A stretch of DNA of 64,000 nucleotides. It comes from Akkermansiaceae bacterium (GTDB taxonomy: Bacteria; Verrucomicrobiota; Verrucomicrobiia; Verrucomicrobiales; Akkermansiaceae). The stretch lies in assembly GCA_019634595.1 (NCBI GenBank), contig JAHCBC010000002.1, forward strand, positions 682,001-746,000. The letters run 5' to 3'. Within the stretch, counting starts at the first letter, position 1, and every line of letters begins with the position of its first letter. The notes under the pieces are model-generated. The model made no database searches, had not been told where the DNA came from, and saw nothing but the letters and a program-made list of their open reading frames with translations. Positions 26,953 to 35,286 of the stretch are shown in pieces. A program made the position numbers and the translations under genes.

Positions 26953-28308
26953 ATGAGCTCAGTCCTGTTTGAGATCGTCCTGATCTTCGTCCTCCTCCTC
27001 GCAAACGGCGTGTTCGCCATGACGGAAATCGCGATCGTTTCCTCCCGCCGGGGAAAACTCCAGGCCATGGCGGAAGGCGGGAACAAGGGCGCGGCGAAGG
27101 CGCTGGAGCTGGCGGATACCCCGGAGCGCTTCCTTTCCACCGTCCAGATCGGCATCACCCTGATCGGCATCCTCGCCAGCATATTCGGGGGTGCCCGCAT
27201 CGCGGACAAGCTCGCGGTCAGCATGGAGGGCATCCCCTGGCTCGGCCAGTTCGCGGACAACACGGCTTTCATCATTGTCATCGGCGCCCTGACCTATTTT
27301 TCACTCGTCATCGGGGAACTGGTGCCGAAGCGGCTGGCCATGCAGTATCCGGAGTCCATCGCCAGCGTCATGGCCAGGCCGATGGCGTTCATATCGAGGA
27401 TCACCGCGATTTTCGTGTATTTCCTTTCCGGCTCCACGACTTTCATTCTCAGATTGTTGGGTCTGGGGTCGGCAACCGCCGAGGGAATGTCCAAAGATGA
27501 GTTCCGCGTGCTGATCCGCGAGGGCGTCATCGCTGGCACCATCGAGCAGGGCGAGTCCACCATGATGGAGGGCGTGCTGGCATTCGAGAAACTGGACGTC
27601 TATGACCTCATGATCCCGCGTCCGAAGGTGGTCTGGATCGATGTGGAGTCCAAACATGAGGACACCTGGCCGGTCATCGTCCGCAGTTCCCAGAGCTTTT
27701 TCCCCGTCTATCAGAAGGACCGGGACAACCTGGTGGGGGTGATTTCGATCAAGGATTGCTACGCCCAGCTTGCCGCCGGGGTGCCCATTTCCTTTCGCCA
27801 CCTCATGCGCCCGCCGCTCTTGGTTCCGGAAGTGCAGAAAGCCAGCGCCACGCTGGAAACCTTCCGCGCCACCGGGGACCACGTCGCCTTCGTGGTGGAT
27901 GAGTTCGGCGGTGTCATCGGCATGGTGACCCTCATCGACCTGATGGAGTCCATCGTCGGTGACGTGCCATCGGTGGAGGAGAGGCGGACGTTGTCGATCC
28001 AGCAACGGACCGACGGAAGCTGGCTCATCGACGGGCTTTTCGAGATCGAGAAACTCGGCCGCCACCTCGCCGGTTTCACCCATCCGGTGGAGGCCGGGGA
28101 CGAATACCAGACCGTCGCCGGATTCTTCGGCGCGAAGCTGGCGCGGGTCCCCGTCGAAGGCGACATCATCCGCGACAGCGGCTGGATCTTCGAGATCGTG
28201 GACATGGACGGCATCCGCGTCGACAAGGTGATCGCCAGTGTCGATCCGGACGCGGTGAAGGAGGAGGAAGTGGAAAATGTGGAAGAGATTACAGTGGCGG
28301 GGAACTGA
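26953..28308 (+). CDS. CNNM/CBS-domain membrane protein (hemolysin-family, HlyC/CorC type)
   Basis: A 451-residue protein: an N-terminal DUF21/CNNM transmembrane domain (about 1-190, beginning FEIVLIFVLLLANGVFAMTE with the family signature GELVPKRLA), a CBS pair (about 205-320, DLMIPRPKV, VDEFGGVIGMVT) and a C-terminal CorC/HlyC domain (about 345-435, GDEYQTVAGFF). The family is linked to Mg/Co and other divalent cation transport rather than to haemolysis. TerC follows after 21 bases, so the two probably form a metal-homeostasis operon. Confidence 0.92.
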   Translation: MSSVLFEIVLIFVLLLANGVFAMTEIAIVSSRRGKLQAMAEGGNKGAAKALELADTPERFLSTVQIGITLIGILASIFGGARIADKLAVSMEGIPWLGQFADNTAFIIVIGALTYFSLVIGELVPKRLAMQYPESIASVMARPMAFISRITAIFVYFLSGSTTFILRLLGLGSATAEGMSKDEFRVLIREGVIAGTIEQGESTMMEGVLAFEKLDVYDLMIPRPKVVWIDVESKHEDTWPVIVRSSQSFFPVYQKDRDNLVGVISIKDCYAQLAAGVPISFRHLMRPPLLVPEVQKASATLETFRATGDHVAFVVDEFGGVIGMVTLIDLMESIVGDVPSVEERRTLSIQQRTDGSWLIDGLFEIEKLGRHLAGFTHPVEAGDEYQTVAGFFGAKLARVPVEGDIIRDSGWIFEIVDMDGIRVDKVIASVDPDAVKEEEVENVEEITVAGN

Positions 28309-28329
28309 ACCTGAGGGCAGCGTTCCGCA

Positions 28330-29403
28330 ATGATTTGGGCCTGGTTGATCTTCCTCGGTTTCGTGTTACTCATGCTCGCGCTGGACCTCGGCGTGTTCCA
28401 TCGCAAGTCCCACGTGGTGGGGATGAAGGAAGCCCTCAGTTGGTCCGCGGTGTGGATCACCCTCGGCCTCGCGTTCTCCGTGGCGGTGTATTTCGCCTAT
28501 GAGAACCATTGGTTCGATCTGGGGAACACCCGCGACGCGGTGGACGGGGTGGTGAACAACGGCCGGTTGGCCGCCACCAAGTACCTCACCGGGTATGTGG
28601 TGGAGAAGTCCCTCAGCGTGGACAACATCTTCGTCATCGCCATGGTTTTCGGCTCGCTGGCGGTCCCCGCCCAGTACCAGCACCGGGTGTTGTTCTGGGG
28701 TATCCTCGGCGCGCTGGTGATGCGCGGCGCCATGATCGGCATCGGCGCGGCCCTCGTGCAGAATTTCCACTGGATCCTGTATGTCTTCGGTGTGTTCCTG
28801 ATCATCACCGGACTGAAGATGCTCTTCATGAAGGAGAAGGAGGAGCACCCGGAGAACAACGCGCTGGTCCGCTTCCTCAAGAAACGCTTCCCCATCACCC
28901 GGGATTTCCACGGCCAGCACTTCCTCGTGAAGGCGGGCGCACCCACCTCCCAGGAGCCGGAGACCCCCGGTGCGGTGGTCGTTCCGGATCCCGTCGTGCA
29001 GGCGGCTCCCGCCGGAAAATGGCTGCTCACCCCGCTCGCGGTGGCGCTCATCCTGGTGGAGTTCACGGACGTCATCTTCGCGGTGGACTCCATCCCCGCC
29101 ATCTTCGCCATCACGGCGGATCCCTTCCTGGTCTTCACCAGCAACGTCTTCGCCATCCTCGGCCTGCGTTCGCTCTACTTCGCCCTGGCGGGGATGATCG
29201 CGAAGTTCCGCTACCTCAAGCCCGCCCTCTCCCTCATCCTGCTGGTGGTCGGTGTGAAGATGCTCACCGCCAAGTACCTCAAGGCCTGGCTCGGGGAGTC
29301 CTTCAACTTCGTGGTGCTTGGCGTCATCCTCGCCCTCCTGGTGGCGGGTGTGGTCACCTCGCTCGTTGTGGGTGCGGAGGACGATGAAAAGAAAGGCGCT
29401 TGA
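28330..29403 (+). CDS. TerC/Alx family integral membrane protein
   Basis: A 357-residue protein with about eight to nine spans and the TerC signatures LDLGVFHRK near residue 20, VEKSLSVDNIFV near 94 and VEFTDVIFAVDSIPAIFAIT near 243. The repeated acidic residues inside membrane spans are the presumed ion-binding sites. TerC/Alx proteins export manganese or support exported metalloproteins. A longer loop (SQEPETPGAVV...) separates the two halves. It is co-directional with, and only 21 bases from, the CNNM gene. Confidence 0.93.
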   Translation: MIWAWLIFLGFVLLMLALDLGVFHRKSHVVGMKEALSWSAVWITLGLAFSVAVYFAYENHWFDLGNTRDAVDGVVNNGRLAATKYLTGYVVEKSLSVDNIFVIAMVFGSLAVPAQYQHRVLFWGILGALVMRGAMIGIGAALVQNFHWILYVFGVFLIITGLKMLFMKEKEEHPENNALVRFLKKRFPITRDFHGQHFLVKAGAPTSQEPETPGAVVVPDPVVQAAPAGKWLLTPLAVALILVEFTDVIFAVDSIPAIFAITADPFLVFTSNVFAILGLRSLYFALAGMIAKFRYLKPALSLILLVVGVKMLTAKYLKAWLGESFNFVVLGVILALLVAGVVTSLVVGAEDDEKKGA

Positions 29404-29426
29404 TCCGGGTGGTTGCCCCGTTTTCT

Positions 29427-29449
29427 CCACGCCAGCGTGGTCCGTTTTT
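29427..29449 (+). terminator. weak terminator after terC
   Basis: CCACG-CCAG-CGTGG followed by TCCGTTTTT, 24 bases past the stop. The stem is short (5 bp). Confidence 0.5.
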
Positions 29450-29504
29450 CATGCGCTCGCGGGGGAGATTGACCGGACGTCCCGGCTCATCTAACACATG
29501 AGCC

Positions 29505-29870
29505 ATGCGTCCTTTCTCTCTCATTGTGGTGGCGGCCTTGTGCCTGGGTTCCGTCGGTTGCCTGACCTCCGCTTCCAGCTCGGAGGCCGGTGATCAGGCG
29601 GTGCTGGACCGCTATGCGGAGGGCTTCGGAAGCCGCACGAAGGCGTTCCAGCCGAAGGGCTTCCGCTGGCCGAATGGCAAGGGCTACAGCACGGACGAGA
29701 AGGTGGTGGAAATCAGCCGTGTCGATTCCCGCACCAGCAGCTTCGGAAAACGTGAGATCAAGGCGCGTTTGACCATCGAAACCTCTCGCTGGGTGGAAGT
29801 GGACGGAAAAAGGCAGGGAAGCCCGAAGGTCAGCAAAAGGACCGAGGAGCGCTGGCTGCCCGCGGAGTGA
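29505..29870 (+). CDS. small lipoprotein of unknown function
   Basis: A 121-residue protein with a signal peptide and plausible lipobox (LGSVGC, Cys 19). The mature part is charged and beta-rich, with repeated K/E pairs and a closing RTEERWLPAE. No family was recognised. It is convergent with the DUF3482 GTPase gene, with 21 bases between the stops. Confidence 0.72.
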   Translation: MRPFSLIVVAALCLGSVGCLTSASSSEAGDQAVLDRYAEGFGSRTKAFQPKGFRWPNGKGYSTDEKVVEISRVDSRTSSFGKREIKARLTIETSRWVEVDGKRQGSPKVSKRTEERWLPAE

Positions 29871-29891
29871 TGGTCATGGGGTGACTCCCTT

Positions 29892-31331
29892 TCAGACCTC
29901 CTCGAGCGCGGCGACCAGCGCTTGGAATACCTCCGGCTCCAGCGCGCGGTTCGGAGAGCCTTTCAGGCAGGAGTTGAACCACTTCGCCAGGACATCCCGG
30001 CGCTCGCGCGGGAAATGCCGTGTGAAGCCCTCCCCGGTGCCTTCCAGCACTTCCACATCCCGGCGCCCATGCGCACGGGCGAGCATCTGCCGGTAGCGGC
30101 TGAGGATGCCGTCCAACAGCACCCAGGGGAAATTCGGGTTCTTCGGCGGACCCATCGAGAGAGTCTTGCCTTCCCCGGCACCCAGCTTGATGCCGCCGGT
30201 CAGATCGATCCGCAGGTCCGGCAGGCTGCCGCCCTTGAACCACGCGGCGGCCCCTCCCAGCAGTCCGCCGAGGACGGTTCCCGCACCATGGGTCAGTCCG
30301 CCCGTCGCGGCATCCACCGCCAGACCTCCCGCCGCGCCGGTCAGGGCGGAGACGAGCGCCAGTTGGCCGCGCTTCAGGCCCCACTTCGTCCATGTTTCAT
30401 CGCTTTCCAGGTCGATGCCATGGAAGGCATCGATGTTCGTGTCCGCCTTCAGCAGGTGATGGCGGTGGATCTTCAGCAGCGCGGCGAAGCAGTCCTTCTC
30501 GAGCGCGGACAGCTTTTCGAAGTACTGCTTTCCCAGCAGCTCCGCCTTCCGTTCCCGCCGGGATGGCAGGGTCAGGTCCCTCTCCTCCAGCGTCGCCTCC
30601 ACCCGCAGGGAGAGTGCTTCCTCGAAGAAGCCGATGATGATCTCCGCGGATTCCTCCCGCCTCCGCTCCCACTCATCCTCCACCAGGCGGATGGTCTCCT
30701 CCAGTTTCCCCCGGTGGCGTTCCTCGATCTCCAGCAGGGACTTGAGAAGCCTCAGCCGTTCCTCGTAGCGGGCTTGGTGGGCGTCGAAGCTGCGGACGAG
30801 ATTGAAGGTCCCGCCCAGGCTGGTCCGCCAGGCTTCCTCATCTGGTCCGGTGGCATCGGCACGCCGGTTCAGCAGCGCCAGCCGCGGCCGGCCGGTCCAG
30901 CGCAGGATCTCCATTTCCGCCAGGAAGTCATCCCGCAGCGGCTTCGCCGGATCGACCACATAGAGAACGCCCGCGCCTTCCAGCAGCGGCTCCAGCAGGC
31001 GCTTCTCGTCCCCGAAATCCTCGCCCGCCTCCGCCACGAAGCGGCGCAGCGTTTCCAGGTTCGGCGTGCCCTCCCCATGCAGGGAACGGATGACCCGCAG
31101 CGCCTCCACCGGCCGGGAGAAGCCCGGGGTGTCGATGAAACGGATGCACTCCCGGCCTCCGAAGATCACCCGGTGGGGCTGGCAACGCGTCGTTTCACCC
31201 GGGGTTGCGCTCACCCGGACCACGTCCTGGTCATCGATTTCCAGCAACGTGGCGATCACGGCGGACTTGCCCATGTTCACCCGCCCGACCACCGCGAACG
31301 CGGGGACGTCAGAGGTCACCAGGCCGTTCAT
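29892..31331 (-). CDS. Era-like GTPase with DUF3482-type C-terminus
   Basis: A 479-residue P-loop GTPase. G1 is GRVNMGKS (16-23), a probable G2 Thr lies in SATPGETT, and G3 is DTPG (67-70). The G4 region reads LLNRRAD rather than NKxD, so guanine specificity may be altered. Downstream is a long helical part and a glycine-rich hydrophobic hairpin-like stretch at about 325-367 (LTGAAGGLAVDAATGG) that could insert in a membrane, as in DUF3482 proteins. Its start overlaps the pseudokinase stop by four bases (ATGA). The substrate process is unknown; membrane-associated switching is an inference. Confidence 0.82.
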   Translation of the reverse strand: MNGLVTSDVPAFAVVGRVNMGKSAVIATLLEIDDQDVVRVSATPGETTRCQPHRVIFGGRECIRFIDTPGFSRPVEALRVIRSLHGEGTPNLETLRRFVAEAGEDFGDEKRLLEPLLEGAGVLYVVDPAKPLRDDFLAEMEILRWTGRPRLALLNRRADATGPDEEAWRTSLGGTFNLVRSFDAHQARYEERLRLLKSLLEIEERHRGKLEETIRLVEDEWERRREESAEIIIGFFEEALSLRVEATLEERDLTLPSRRERKAELLGKQYFEKLSALEKDCFAALLKIHRHHLLKADTNIDAFHGIDLESDETWTKWGLKRGQLALVSALTGAAGGLAVDAATGGLTHGAGTVLGGLLGGAAAWFKGGSLPDLRIDLTGGIKLGAGEGKTLSMGPPKNPNFPWVLLDGILSRYRQMLARAHGRRDVEVLEGTGEGFTRHFPRERRDVLAKWFNSCLKGSPNRALEPEVFQALVAALEEV

Positions 31332-32743
31332 GGCACCACCGTGATGGATTCCCTCCCGAAAATCTGGATCTTCGGGCGTTTGCCGAATTTGCCCGCTCCC
31401 ACGCCGACCTTGCCGCGGATGCGGATCGTTTTGCCCACCAGTTTCGTAAGTTCATCAAAATCCAGCGGGCCGGTGGCATCCCTTGACATGACGAAGCCGC
31501 AGGCATCGTTGCGCTCGGTCATCTCGAACTGGAGGAAAATCTGCGTCTTGTCCGGATTGCGGGACACGCCTGTCAGCTTGCCCTCCAAGGTCACGTTCTG
31601 GTTGAGCTTTTTCAGCACCTCGTCGGAATCCTTCACCTGATACACGGTTCCGGAAGATGAATCTGCCGCGGGTGGGGTGGATGTGGGAGCCGGTTCCGCC
31701 GCCGCTGCGGCAGGAGCTTCTTTCTCTTCCTCTTCGTCGTACTGCGACGGCAACGGCGGGGCGTAGTCGAGCGCGGATTTGCGGACGGGTGGCTGGGCTG
31801 CCGCGGCGCGGGCCTGGAAGAACTTCTTGAATGGGACTTCGCCGGTTTTCGCGATCCATCCGCCGATGCCCAGGGCGATGAGGAGGCCGGTCACGCCCAG
31901 GATTGCCGGGGTCTTGGAAGCCTTTGCTTTTTGGATCGGGACCATCTGCACCTGGACGGTGGCGGCGCGCGGCACCATCGGACGGGTCGATTGCCGGACG
32001 AGGCGGGAAGTGGGAGGTGGTGGCGGAGCGCCCGTCGCGGCCGCCAGATTCTCACGCGTCTCCGCGAGGGTGGCCTGGAAGGCATGCTGTTTCAGCCATT
32101 TCAGCCACAGGGCGAGGCCGTTGCCCGTCTGGTCGTTCACCAGCTTGTTCTTCCACCCCATCAGGTCCTCGGTGAGCTGGATGAGGGGCTTCAGGCTGCG
32201 GCGTTCCTCATCGGACCCCAGCCATTTGAACGGGGAGATGCCGAAGGTGGTCCCGCGCTTTGCGTCATCCGGGGCTTCGATGATGGACGCGGGATCCGTT
32301 TCCACCCACACCGCCTGCTCCGCGAGCAACTCGGAAATCACCTCTGAAACCTCCAGGGCGCCCATGAGGATGTCGATGGCGCGGCGGGTCTGCAGCGGAC
32401 CGCCGGCGAGTTGCTGTGAGATGGGGGTGCCTTCCACCCATTCGCTGACGATGAACGGCACGCCGTCCACCGGATCACAGCCGCCTGCGATGACACCCCG
32501 CAGGGCCGGGTGGATGGCGCAGGTGAACCGCTGCACCGCGATGTCGAAGGCGGTCCGCTCCTCTTCCTGCAAGCCTCCTTCACCCATCCCGCGCGGAAAA
32601 AAGCGGCGGACGGTCACATCGGTGCCAGCCTCCAGGTCCTTGGCGCGGAAAATCACGCCGGACGAATCCTGTGAGATGAGTTCCTCGATGTGGAAGCGGG
32701 CTGCCAAGGGAGATGAAATTACTGTTTTTCGCGGCCAAGCCAA
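31328..32743 (-). CDS. membrane-anchored pseudokinase-like protein
   Basis: A 471-residue protein. Residues about 15-235 resemble a Ser/Thr protein kinase (FHIEELISQDSSGVIFRAKD as P-loop, hinge SEWVEGTPISQ), but the VAIK lysine region reads VTVRRF and there is no HRD or DFG: the corresponding stretches read VWVETDPASI and FGISPF. A proline-rich linker, one span at about 278-298, an acidic/Ala-Pro linker, and a C-terminal OB-fold-like domain (about 366-471, NVTLEGKLTGV) follow. It is probably a non-catalytic scaffold or sensor. It lies between a CBM9-like gene (23 bases upstream) and the GTPase (overlap). Confidence 0.75.
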   Translation of the reverse strand: MAWPRKTVISSPLAARFHIEELISQDSSGVIFRAKDLEAGTDVTVRRFFPRGMGEGGLQEEERTAFDIAVQRFTCAIHPALRGVIAGGCDPVDGVPFIVSEWVEGTPISQQLAGGPLQTRRAIDILMGALEVSEVISELLAEQAVWVETDPASIIEAPDDAKRGTTFGISPFKWLGSDEERRSLKPLIQLTEDLMGWKNKLVNDQTGNGLALWLKWLKQHAFQATLAETRENLAAATGAPPPPPTSRLVRQSTRPMVPRAATVQVQMVPIQKAKASKTPAILGVTGLLIALGIGGWIAKTGEVPFKKFFQARAAAAQPPVRKSALDYAPPLPSQYDEEEEKEAPAAAAAEPAPTSTPPAADSSSGTVYQVKDSDEVLKKLNQNVTLEGKLTGVSRNPDKTQIFLQFEMTERNDACGFVMSRDATGPLDFDELTKLVGKTIRIRGKVGVGAGKFGKRPKIQIFGRESITVVP

Positions 32744-32766
32744 GCGATCTTTGAGCCTCCTGCCAA

Positions 32767-33453
32767 TCAGCGTGGAGGCACCGGCGCGAACTGGAGCTTA
32801 CGGAAAAGGGACGGTTGGTGGAAATCCGGCTCCCCGCCCCCCAGGTCCGCCACGCTCATATACCGGGGTTCCGGATGGCCGAGGATGAAAGTCACATTGC
32901 CAACGGATTGCGGCCCGAAGTCGATCCGGGCGCGGAGCAGGTCCAGCGGGATGGAAAGCGCGGCCACCCATCCCCCGTCGGGAGCCAGTTCGGAGAACGC
33001 GGCGACCTCCGGCATGACGATGTCAGCCTCTTCCTCCCGGATTCTCGGCCCCTTGAACTCGCAGCTCCACCAGGCGGCGTTGGGGGAGAGGTTGAACTCG
33101 AAGTAGCGGTCCCCAGCCGGCGTCGCCAGGAACAGCTCCGCCACATCGTGCTGCCAGAGACCGGGCATGAACTTTCCGGGGCGCGACTGGGAGTGGAGAG
33201 AGGCCGGCTTCCGGTGCGTGGCGATGAACCACAGCCGCCGTCCGTCCATGGCCAGGGAGAACCCCGCCGGATCCTCCAACGGAACTCCATGCCAATCCTT
33301 TGTCAGACCCAGCAGCGGGACATCGAGGGAGCCCCAAGCGAGAGGGGTTTTGCTTTCGAAAACGGTCACATTCCGTGTCTGTCCTGCCGCGCCCGCCGTG
33401 TCCAGACCGGGGGTCTTAAAAAAATCTCGCACATCTTGGAAAATCATGGTCAT
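32767..33453 (-). CDS. CBM9/DOMON-like carbohydrate-binding fold protein
   Basis: A 228-residue beta-sandwich protein resembling family 9 carbohydrate-binding (DOMON-like) modules: VAELFLATPAGDRYFEFNLSP, the tryptophan-rich AWWSCEFKG and the closing FHQPSLFRKL are family-type features. There is no signal peptide, so it is either cytoplasmic or exported by another route. It is the first gene of a likely operon with the pseudokinase and the DUF3482 GTPase. The start ATG at 33453 has a second in-frame ATG two codons later. It is divergent from the DUF1287 gene with 48 bases between. Confidence 0.75.
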   Translation of the reverse strand: MTMIFQDVRDFFKTPGLDTAGAAGQTRNVTVFESKTPLAWGSLDVPLLGLTKDWHGVPLEDPAGFSLAMDGRRLWFIATHRKPASLHSQSRPGKFMPGLWQHDVAELFLATPAGDRYFEFNLSPNAAWWSCEFKGPRIREEEADIVMPEVAAFSELAPDGGWVAALSIPLDLLRARIDFGPQSVGNVTFILGHPEPRYMSVADLGGGEPDFHQPSLFRKLQFAPVPPR

Positions 33454-33501
33454 CCGGTCCCGTAAATGCTACTGCGTCCCCGACCCCCAGAAGCATCGAT
33501 C

Positions 33502-34311
33502 ATGGCCCGCAAAGGATCAGGTTTTTACAATACCATCGAGTACATCGGTCCCCGTCCGCAGAAGCCCAAACGGCCGAACATTTTCGGCGGCTGGGTCATT
33601 CTGGTGATCGCGGGCGGCATCGCCTTCTGGTTCGGCAAGCCTCTCGTCCAGTCCCTCCAGGCGGCGCAGAACGGGACCACCCAGGAAGACACGAACTCCG
33701 TCATCGCGCGCCTGAGTGAATCCTCCTCGCCGGGCGACCGTCTCGCCGAAGTGGCCATCTCGCATTCCCGGGAGTCCGTTTCCTTCGATGCTTCCTACTA
33801 CAAGATCGATTTCCCCGGCGGTGACGTGCCGGCCAACAAGGGCAAGGCGGAGGACGTGATCGTCCGCTGCTACCGCCGCCTGGGAGTGGACCTGCAGGCG
33901 CTGGTCAACCAGGACATGACCGCCAACTTCCAGGACTATCCGCCGCTTTTCGCAGCGACCGCCCCGGACCCGAACATCGACCACCGCCGGGCCGCGAACC
34001 TCCACCGCTTCTTCAGCCGCCATGGCGAAAAGCTGGAGAACACCCGGAATCCGGCGGATTACCGTCCCGGTGACATCGTCGTCTGGTCCCTTGCCAACGG
34101 CAAGACCCACATTGGCATCGTCGTCCCGAACCCTACCGGCAAGGCGAATGATCCATGGGTTGTCCATAACAACGGCGCTGGCGTGAAGTGGGAGAGCGGC
34201 CTGTTCGACTCCACCATCACCGGTCATTTCCGCTACTCCCCGAAGAGCCGTGACACCGCGTCAGCCCTCCCGCAAAAGGACGCGGACGCTCCGGAAATCG
34301 AAAGCTTCTGA
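33502..34311 (+). CDS. membrane-anchored DUF1287 protein
   Basis: A 269-residue protein: a short cytoplasmic N-terminus, one span (about 32-49, GGWVILVIAGGIAFWFG), and a C-terminal DUF1287 domain with YKIDFPGGDVPANKGKAEDV, RRLGVDLQ, GDIVVW and THIGIVV. DUF1287 is related to NlpC/P60-like cysteine peptidase folds; here the usual Cys position reads DVIVRCYRR. The ATG at 33502 was chosen over 33466 because conserved-looking residues begin at MARKGSG. An 18-base tandem duplication lies just after the stop. Confidence 0.8.
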   Translation: MARKGSGFYNTIEYIGPRPQKPKRPNIFGGWVILVIAGGIAFWFGKPLVQSLQAAQNGTTQEDTNSVIARLSESSSPGDRLAEVAISHSRESVSFDASYYKIDFPGGDVPANKGKAEDVIVRCYRRLGVDLQALVNQDMTANFQDYPPLFAATAPDPNIDHRRAANLHRFFSRHGEKLENTRNPADYRPGDIVVWSLANGKTHIGIVVPNPTGKANDPWVVHNNGAGVKWESGLFDSTITGHFRYSPKSRDTASALPQKDADAPEIESF

Positions 34312-34312
34312 T

Positions 34313-34348
34313 GGTTTTTCCTGGAAGACGGGTTTTTCCTGGAAGACG
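34313..34348. repeat. perfect 18-bp tandem duplication
   Basis: GGTTTTTCCTGGAAGACG occurs twice head-to-tail without mismatch, starting two bases after the stop codon of the DUF1287 gene. It probably reflects recent slippage. Confidence 0.9.
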
Positions 34349-34409
34349 CGGGGAAATCCCCGGCGGACTTCGCTTGCGAACAGGCCGCAGCCGCGCATGG
34401 TAGTGGTCG

Positions 34410-35195
34410 ATGACCGCCCGTTCCCTGCTCATGTTCCCGTTTCTCGCGGCGCTTTCCCATGCCGCTCCCGTGAAATCCGGCCACGCCACCGCGGAGTGGA
34501 TCACTGCTGCGACCACCATCGAAGGTGGGAAACCCATCCAGACCGGCATCCGCATGGTGATCGAGGAGGGTTGGCACAGCTATTGGACCAACCCGGGGGA
34601 GTCCGGCATGAAGCTGAAAGTGGCCTGGGATCTCCCCGAGGGATGGACCGCGGGCGAGGTGGGGTATCCGGCCCCGAAAAAATTCCTCACCGGTGAGCTG
34701 CCGGGCTATGGATACGAGAGGGAGGTGATCTTCCCCGTGACGCTCACTCCGCCTGCGGGAGCCTCCGGCTCCGTCCAGCTCGGCGCGAAGGTGTCGTGGC
34801 TCACCTGCAATGACGCTTCCTGCATCCCGGGCAAGGCGGAACTGAAGCTTTCACCTGCCGCTGGATCCGCGGAACATGCCGCTGCCATCGACAAGGCGCG
34901 TGCCCTGGTCCCAAAACCACTGGAAGGCCTGAAGCTGGAAGTTTCCGAAACGGCGGACGCCGTCGGCCTCACCCTGGAGACGCCGGAGGGATTCGATGCC
35001 GCGGGCTGGGAGGTTTTTCCCGCGACCGAGATGGCCTTGGATCATTACAAAGCCGTCGAATTCCGGAAGGACGCCGCCAAATGGACTGCCAAAGCGGGGA
35101 AAAACACCTATGCCGACGGGCCGCTCAAGGAACTGGTTTTGGTCCTGGTGAAGAAGGGCGAATCTCCCCTGGAAGTGGCTTGGAAGGCAAAATGA
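34410..35195 (+). CDS. stand-alone DsbD N-terminal (DsbD-alpha-like) protein
   Basis: A 261-residue exported protein matching only the periplasmic N-terminal domain of thiol:disulfide interchange protein DsbD. The signal peptide is MTARSLLMFPFLAALSHA. The features HSYWTNPGESG, GYEREVIFPV and SWLTCNDASCIPGKA are family-typical; the last contains the cysteine pair (C-x4-C). The membrane and thioredoxin domains of full DsbD are absent. A redoxin gene follows after 91 bases, so the two may act together in periplasmic redox chemistry. Confidence 0.83.
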   Translation: MTARSLLMFPFLAALSHAAPVKSGHATAEWITAATTIEGGKPIQTGIRMVIEEGWHSYWTNPGESGMKLKVAWDLPEGWTAGEVGYPAPKKFLTGELPGYGYEREVIFPVTLTPPAGASGSVQLGAKVSWLTCNDASCIPGKAELKLSPAAGSAEHAAAIDKARALVPKPLEGLKLEVSETADAVGLTLETPEGFDAAGWEVFPATEMALDHYKAVEFRKDAAKWTAKAGKNTYADGPLKELVLVLVKKGESPLEVAWKAK

Positions 35196-35286
35196 TCACT
35201 TTTATGGAATAAAAACCATTGGACAAACGTCCCAACCTCGCCTCGGTTACGGGGCATTTTAAACGCCAAACCTAAATCATAACCCC

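Noticed and set aside
29922-31640. 572-residue plus-strand open frame
   Set aside because: Antisense to the GTPase and pseudokinase genes; Gln/Arg-rich shadow sequence without motifs.
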